64,000 nucleotides of DNA from Falsiroseomonas sp051433195 (GTDB lineage Bacteria; Pseudomonadota; Alphaproteobacteria; Acetobacterales; Acetobacteraceae). Made by a program: the position numbers and the translations under genes. Location of the stretch: positions 62,001-126,000 of the forward strand of contig NZ_JBHMFT010000002.1 of assembly GCF_051433195.1 (NCBI RefSeq), written 5' to 3'. Positions 60,709-64,000 of this stretch are shown here, piece by piece. The notes beneath the pieces were generated by a model. That model worked only from the letters and a program-made list of their open reading frames with translations. It had not been told where the DNA came from and made no database searches. The number at the start of each line of letters is the position of its first letter. Position 1 is the first letter of the stretch.

Positions 60709-61001
60709 GACCCTTCGCCCCCCTCGCCGCATTGCTGCTGCTGGCCGCCTGCGGGTCCGGCCGCGGCGCGATGCCGGCCATGTCCGACGGCCCCGCCCAG
60801 GCCGAATGCCGGGCCGAGGCGCGCCAGTCGCCGGAGGTCGAGGCGCAGTGGCGCCGCGTGGTGATCGGCCTGCCCAGCAGCGAGGAACAGGTGCGCCGCG
60901 AACGGGCCCAGGCCGAATCCCGCGCCTTCACGGACTGCCTGCGCCGGCGTGGCCTGGTGCGCGGCGGTGGCGTGGAGCCGCGGCGGCAGCCGGGCTTCTA
61001 G
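60705..61001 (+). CDS. small predicted lipoprotein
   Basis: 98 residues with a lipobox LLLLAACGSG (Cys ~16), so it should be lipid-anchored in the cell envelope. The rest is charged and helical with two more Cys (ECRAEARQ, TDCLRRRG). No family is recognised. ATGA overlap with nudC (60705-60708) gives coupled translation. Confidence 0.75.
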   Translation: MRPFAPLAALLLLAACGSGRGAMPAMSDGPAQAECRAEARQSPEVEAQWRRVVIGLPSSEEQVRRERAQAESRAFTDCLRRRGLVRGGGVEPRRQPGF

Positions 61002-61005
61002 CGCC

Positions 61006-62535
61006 TTGGCCGATCCGCCGGTCAGCGCCTCCCGCGGCCCGGTCGGCGTGGTGGAGGCCTTGTGGGACGGCTACCTGGTGGCCGGCTGGGCGGCGGACCC
61101 GCGGGACCGCGCCGCCCGCCCGCTGATCCGCCTGATGCGCGGCATGGAGGTGCTGGCGGAGGGCGAGGCGAGCCAGCCGCGGGAGGATGGCCAGCCCGGC
61201 TTCCTCCTGGCCGCCCCGGTGCTGCTGACGCCGCAGGATTTCCTGACCGGCCGGGTCCGGGTGCGCGCCCTGCTGCCCGGCCGCAACGCCCCCACGACCC
61301 TGCCGATGGGCGCCCCGATGCAGGCGGCACTGGAAGCCATGGCGGCCGATCCGCAGGGCGCGGCCGAGGCCCAGATCCAGGTCGGCGCCCTGCCACCCGA
61401 GGCGGCGCCGCCGGTTGCGGCCCTCCCAATTGCGGCTTCGGTGATCGTGCCCCCGGAGTTCATGACCCGAAGCTGGCCGGCCGAGCCTCCGGCGTCGGAG
61501 CCTGCGCGAAATCCTGGGCCGGGCCGCGCCGCGCCGGTGGAGGCGCCCTGGTCCAGGCCCGCCTCCCGCCCCCTGGTGATGCCCTTCACGCTGCGCGCGG
61601 ATGTGGCGCCGCATTGGGAAGCGGCCTCGTCGGCTGCACCGCCCGCACCGGAGGTGCAGCCGCGACCCGCGCCGGAGGTGCAGCCGCGACCCGCGCCGGA
61701 GGTGCAAAAGCCGGCCGCGCCGGAGGTGCGGAAGCCACCCGCACCGGAGGTGCAGAAGCCACCCGCACCGGAGGTGCAGAAGCCACCCGCGCCCGAAATG
61801 CCGCCACCATTGGGCGCCATGCTGGAGATCGCCCGCCACGCCGCCACCGCCGGCGTGCCCGTGCTGCACCTCCTGGTCCCGCGCCGCGCCTCCATGCCGG
61901 GCGGCCATCCGATGCCGGGCCTGGCGGCGCTGGAAGCGGCCGCCGGGCGTGCGCCGCTGCTGGCCCAGGACTGGCTGCCGCTGCGCCACGCCTTCGCCCG
62001 GGCCACCAACCCGGCCGCGCTGTGGCGCCAGGATGGCCTGCGGCTGTCGGTGGAGGGGAGCCTCGCCGTGCTGGGGACGTTGCTGGCCGTGCTCCGCCTG
62101 CGCCGGCCCGAGGCCGCAACCGTGCTGGACCGCGCCCACCGGCTGGTCTCCCGCGCCGATGTCTCCGCGCTGCCGCGACGCGAGATCGTGGGCGAGGCAG
62201 GCAGCCCCTCCTTCCTCGGCGTCGCCTCGCCGGAAACCGAGCCGGCGCTGCCGGCCGACCTGTTCGCGGACCAGCCGGAGCCGCGCGCGGTGGGCGAGGC
62301 CCTGCCTGGGTTGCAGGCTTGGCGGCAACCTGGCGCGCCGCTGCCCTGGCGCGTGGTGGTGATGGCGGAACCCGGCCTCGGCGGGAGCACGGGCCCGGCG
62401 CAACTCGGCTGGTGGCTCCGCGTCCTGGCGGCGGAGACGGTGCTGAGCGAGGCGCTGCACCTGGCCGCGCCCGCCGCCGTCGTCGCCGCGCAACCGGACC
62501 TGCTGCTGACGCTGGCCGCCGAACCCGAGGCCTGA
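61006..62535 (+). CDS. hypothetical protein with a proline-rich repeat linker
   Basis: About 509 residues from the TTG at 61006; a GTG at 60949 is the other choice and neither has a clear ribosome site. The N-terminal ~130 residues (GVVEALWDGYLVAGWAADP) resemble a beta-domain seen before glycosyltransferase-like proteins. A Pro/Ala linker with eight-residue repeats (PAPEVQKP type) spans ~213-265. The C-terminal ~240 residues are an Ala/Leu-rich globular region of no known family. No signal peptide or membrane segment is clear. Confidence 0.6.
   Translation: MADPPVSASRGPVGVVEALWDGYLVAGWAADPRDRAARPLIRLMRGMEVLAEGEASQPREDGQPGFLLAAPVLLTPQDFLTGRVRVRALLPGRNAPTTLPMGAPMQAALEAMAADPQGAAEAQIQVGALPPEAAPPVAALPIAASVIVPPEFMTRSWPAEPPASEPARNPGPGRAAPVEAPWSRPASRPLVMPFTLRADVAPHWEAASSAAPPAPEVQPRPAPEVQPRPAPEVQKPAAPEVRKPPAPEVQKPPAPEVQKPPAPEMPPPLGAMLEIARHAATAGVPVLHLLVPRRASMPGGHPMPGLAALEAAAGRAPLLAQDWLPLRHAFARATNPAALWRQDGLRLSVEGSLAVLGTLLAVLRLRRPEAATVLDRAHRLVSRADVSALPRREIVGEAGSPSFLGVASPETEPALPADLFADQPEPRAVGEALPGLQAWRQPGAPLPWRVVVMAEPGLGGSTGPAQLGWWLRVLAAETVLSEALHLAAPAAVVAAQPDLLLTLAAEPEA
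61642..61800 (+). repeat. 24-bp tandem repeat coding for PAPEVQ(K/P)(P/R)
   Basis: Six full 24-base units (61642-61785) and a partial seventh encode repeats of P-A-P-E-V-Q-K-P type. Units 5 and 6 are identical in DNA, which implies recent duplication; unit number may vary between strains. The array stays in frame. Confidence 0.9.
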
Positions 62536-62544
62536 GGCCCGGCT

Positions 62545-62988
62545 TCAGAAGGGCAGCACGGTGGTGGCGCGGTCGGTCATGCGGCGCGCCATTTCCGGCG
62601 GCTGGGCCGGGCGCACGCCCTCGATCAGCGCCTCCGGCCCGACCCCGGCATTGGGGAGGTACAGCGCGCAGACCTCGGTGCGCACGCCGGCCCGGACGAG
62701 GCCGGCCAGCATCTGCGCCGGCGTCGCGCCCATCGGCCGCATCGGGGTTGCGGCCGGGCCCGGCGGGTCGCGGCGCGCGAGGTCGGCGGCGGGACCGCAG
62801 AGCATCACCTCCACCGTGGCGCCCTGCGCCCGCATCGCGTTGAGCAGCACGAAGGCCATGCCCTGCACCTGCGGCTCCGCGGTGGTGACCAGGGCCAGCA
62901 CGCGCGGCGCTTCCTGCGCGGCGGCGGTCGCGGGGCCGGCGAGGGCGGCCGCGGCGAGGAAAGCGAGGCGGAGGGCTAAGCGGGTCAT
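62545..62988 (-). CDS. DsrE-family-like exported protein
   Basis: 147 residues. A signal peptide (LALRLAFLAAAALAGPATAAAQ) is followed by a DsrE-like fold: VLALVTTAEPQVQGMAFVLLNAMRAQGATVEVMLCGPA and GVRTEVCALYLPNAG. DsrE-type proteins carry sulfur or persulfide on a Cys; the Cys in MLCGPA or VCALYL may serve. ATG 62988 is favoured by AAGGG upstream; ATG 62997 would sit on top of it. It is divergent from the Rrf2 gene. Confidence 0.75.
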   Translation of the reverse strand: MTRLALRLAFLAAAALAGPATAAAQEAPRVLALVTTAEPQVQGMAFVLLNAMRAQGATVEVMLCGPAADLARRDPPGPAATPMRPMGATPAQMLAGLVRAGVRTEVCALYLPNAGVGPEALIEGVRPAQPPEMARRMTDRATTVLPF

Positions 62989-63063
62989 GCGGGGCATCCC
63001 TTGTCGTGGCGGCGGGACGCCGCCGCAGGGAGACCTTCGTACCCAGCCCGGAGATGGCCCGCC

Positions 63064-63077
63064 TTGACAAAAATCAA
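63064..63077. promoter_or_regulatory. FNR/Dnr-type box ahead of the Rrf2 gene
   Basis: TTGAC-AAAA-ATCAA matches the FNR-family consensus TTGAT-N4-ATCAA in nine of ten fixed positions. It is also a TTGACA -35-like hexamer. It lies between the divergent dsrE-like and Rrf2 genes, 39 bases before the Rrf2 start, so an oxygen- or NO-responsive Crp/FNR protein may act there. Confidence 0.55.
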
Positions 63078-63115
63078 TACAGCGGATGATGATTCAGGTG
63101 AGAGAAGGAGCCGCC

Positions 63116-63577
63116 TTGCGCCTCACCCAGTATTCCAACTTCGCCCTGCGCACGCTGCAATTGCTGGCGTTGCGGGCGCCGGAAATCGTCACGGTGGACG
63201 AGGTCGCCCGCGCGCACCGCATCTCCAAGGCGCATCTGGTCAAGGTGGCGGGCGAGCTGGCCCGGCGCGGCTACATCGAGACCCTCCGCGGCCGGCGCGG
63301 CGGCATGCGCCTGGCGCGGCCGGCGGAGCAGATCACGGTCGGCGAGATCATCCGCTGGACCGAGGCGCCGCTGGAGCTGGTCGAGTGCTTCAACGCCGCG
63401 ACCAACACCTGCCCGCTGCTCGGCGTCTGCCACCTCTCGCGCGGCCTGCAACGCGCGCTGCGGGCGTTCCTCTCGGTTCTTGACGACCTGACCATCGCCG
63501 ACATCGCGCTGAACCGCGCCGCGCTGCTGGACCGGCTGACGCGGCAGGATCAGCCCTTCATGGCCGGTTCGCAGTAG
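63116..63577 (+). CDS. Rrf2-family regulator (NsrR-like)
   Basis: A 153-residue repressor. The TTG at 63116 is the start because AAGGAG ends five bases before it and the protein then opens MRLTQYSNFALRTLQLLAL, the family's usual N terminus. The winged helix (RISKAHLVKVAGELARRGYIETLRGRRGGMRLA) is followed by the Fe-S ligand set CFNAATNTCPLLGVC (C-x7-C-x5-C). It probably senses nitric oxide or redox state. Its last 28 bases overlap the convergent ArsR gene. Confidence 0.88.
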   Translation: MRLTQYSNFALRTLQLLALRAPEIVTVDEVARAHRISKAHLVKVAGELARRGYIETLRGRRGGMRLARPAEQITVGEIIRWTEAPLELVECFNAATNTCPLLGVCHLSRGLQRALRAFLSVLDDLTIADIALNRAALLDRLTRQDQPFMAGSQ

Positions 63578-63879
63578 ATTCGGTACAGCGTCTCCAGGAT
63601 CGCCGCCGCCTCGGGGCTGGACAGGCGGTAGTAAATCGTCTGGCCGTCCCGCCGCGTCTCGACCATCCGCAGGTCGCGCATCCGCGCCAGGTGCTGCGAC
63701 AGCGCCGCCGGCGCCAGGCCGACCAGCTCCGCCAGCTGGTTCACGGATTTCTCGCCCTCAAGCAGGTGGCACAGCGCCATCAGCCGCTTCGCGTTGGCCA
63801 GCGCGGCGAGCATCCGTGCGGCCTCCTCCGCCTTGGCTTCCAGCGCGACCAAAGCATCATCAGGGGTATCAGTTTTCAT
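63550..63879 (-). CDS. ArsR-family regulator of the BigR/SqrR persulfide-sensing type
   Basis: A 109-residue winged-helix repressor. The recognition region is LAELVGLAPAALSQHLARMRDLRMVETRRDGQTIYYRL. Two Cys, C37 (MALCHLL) and C103 (IYCEPA), are placed like the pair that forms a polysulfide bridge in SqrR and BigR. Metal-binding His/Cys motifs of SmtB are missing. With the DsrE-like and DUF2892 genes alongside, control of sulfide detoxification is likely. Confidence 0.85.
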   Translation of the reverse strand: MKTDTPDDALVALEAKAEEAARMLAALANAKRLMALCHLLEGEKSVNQLAELVGLAPAALSQHLARMRDLRMVETRRDGQTIYYRLSSPEAAAILETLYRIYCEPAMKG

Positions 63880-63880
63880 G

Positions 63881-63910
63881 TTGACATCTTAGCATCTGCG
63901 CAGATATGAA
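63881..63910 (+). promoter_or_regulatory. promoter with a perfect palindrome between -35 and -10
   Basis: TTGACA (63881-63886) and TATGAA (63905-63910) are 18 bases apart and face the DUF2892 gene. Between them, sharing one base with the -10, is the palindrome ATCTGCGCAGAT (63894-63905). A repressor bound there would block polymerase, and the ArsR gene begins just 2 bases away on the other strand, so autoregulation is likely. Confidence 0.6.
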
Positions 63911-63940
63911 TCCAGTGCCAACCCACCGGAGGATCAGCTC

Positions 63941-64000
63941 ATGGTCAATATAGGTTCCGTCGACCGCGCCGCACGCTTCGTGCTCGGCGTCGTGCTCCTC
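63941..64000 (+). CDS. DUF2892 (YgaP-like) membrane protein, 3' end outside the window
   Basis: Twenty codons are visible: MVNIGSVDRAARFVLGVVLL. This matches the start of DUF2892 proteins, small membrane proteins often linked to rhodanese or sulfide oxidation. GGAGGA lies upstream of the ATG. It is divergent from the BigR/SqrR-type gene and is its probable target. Confidence 0.7.
   Translation, partial: MVNIGSVDRAARFVLGVVLL

Noticed and set aside
61642..61800. CRISPR-like array
   Set aside because: The 24-base units are contiguous without spacers and stay in a coding frame, so it is a protein repeat.
1..64000. tRNA, rRNA, CRISPR and transposase genes
   Set aside because: I recognised no tRNA cloverleaf, rRNA segment, spaced repeat array or transposase motif by reading; a dedicated tRNA and repeat scan would be more sensitive.

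Overview
The window is very G+C-rich DNA that codes densely on both strands. It fits an alphaproteobacterium, most likely an aerobic anoxygenic phototroph of the Acetobacteraceae (Roseomonas-like). This rests on the carotenoid genes crtC and crtD, the ppsR-bphP-bphO light-regulation block, many orphan Bug-type solute receptors, Liv-type ABC transporters and the dnaX-ybaB-recR order with a small SRP RNA upstream. The genus is an inference; there is no rRNA to settle it.

Layout. 1-3.3 kb: end of an HWE/HisKA_2 sensor kinase, then a translationally coupled phospholipid set (YnbB/CdsA-like, PlsC-like, YnbA-like). 3.4-8.9 kb: an amidohydrolase with an NMT1/THI5-type binding protein, then an SDR, a monooxygenase-fold protein, a transporter and a 24-residue cationic ORF. 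9-15 kb: aldo/keto reductase, orphan ABC ATPase, N-formylglutamate amidohydrolase-like protein, two transglutaminase-like proteins and a GlxA-type regulator broken by an in-frame stop.

14.9-29.6 kb is one long minus-strand operon of eleven tightly overlapping genes: branched-chain-type ABC uptake (livK, fused livHM, livG, livF), hydantoinase-type hyuA and hyuB, a molybdenum hydroxylase (FAD subunit plus a fused 2Fe-2S/molybdopterin subunit), a 6-hydroxynicotinate-reductase-like Fe-S protein, a UPF0280 protein and an AA_synth protein. It reads as uptake, hydroxylation, ring reduction and ring opening of an N-heterocycle, and is the best candidate for an uncharacterised pathway.

29.7-43.8 kb: NAD(P)HX dehydratase and a histidine phosphatase; a lower-G+C B12-type radical SAM gene beside a decayed mfd fragment; a LOG-family protein; a desaturase; a coupled FIST-protein/histidine-kinase pair; a questin-oxidase-like protein; a Bug receptor/aldolase/Pht5-like set; and a cytochrome c behind strong palindromes. 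44-51 kb: the photosynthesis-related block crtCD, ppsR, bphP, bphO, with a PpsR-type palindrome overlapping a TTGACA element ahead of crtD. 51-56 kb: a second aldolase/FAD-monooxygenase/Bug-receptor operon, FKBP, DUF3830 and YihY. 56.5-59.5 kb: recR, ybaB, dnaX and the SRP RNA. 59.8-64 kb: nudC, a lipoprotein, a proline-repeat protein, a DsrE-like protein, an Rrf2 regulator with an FNR-like box, and a BigR/SqrR-type ArsR regulator divergent from a DUF2892 protein.

A dispersed intergenic repeat occurs four times (7.2, 51.0, 56.4 and 59.6 kb). I saw no rRNA, tRNA, CRISPR array or intact transposase gene.
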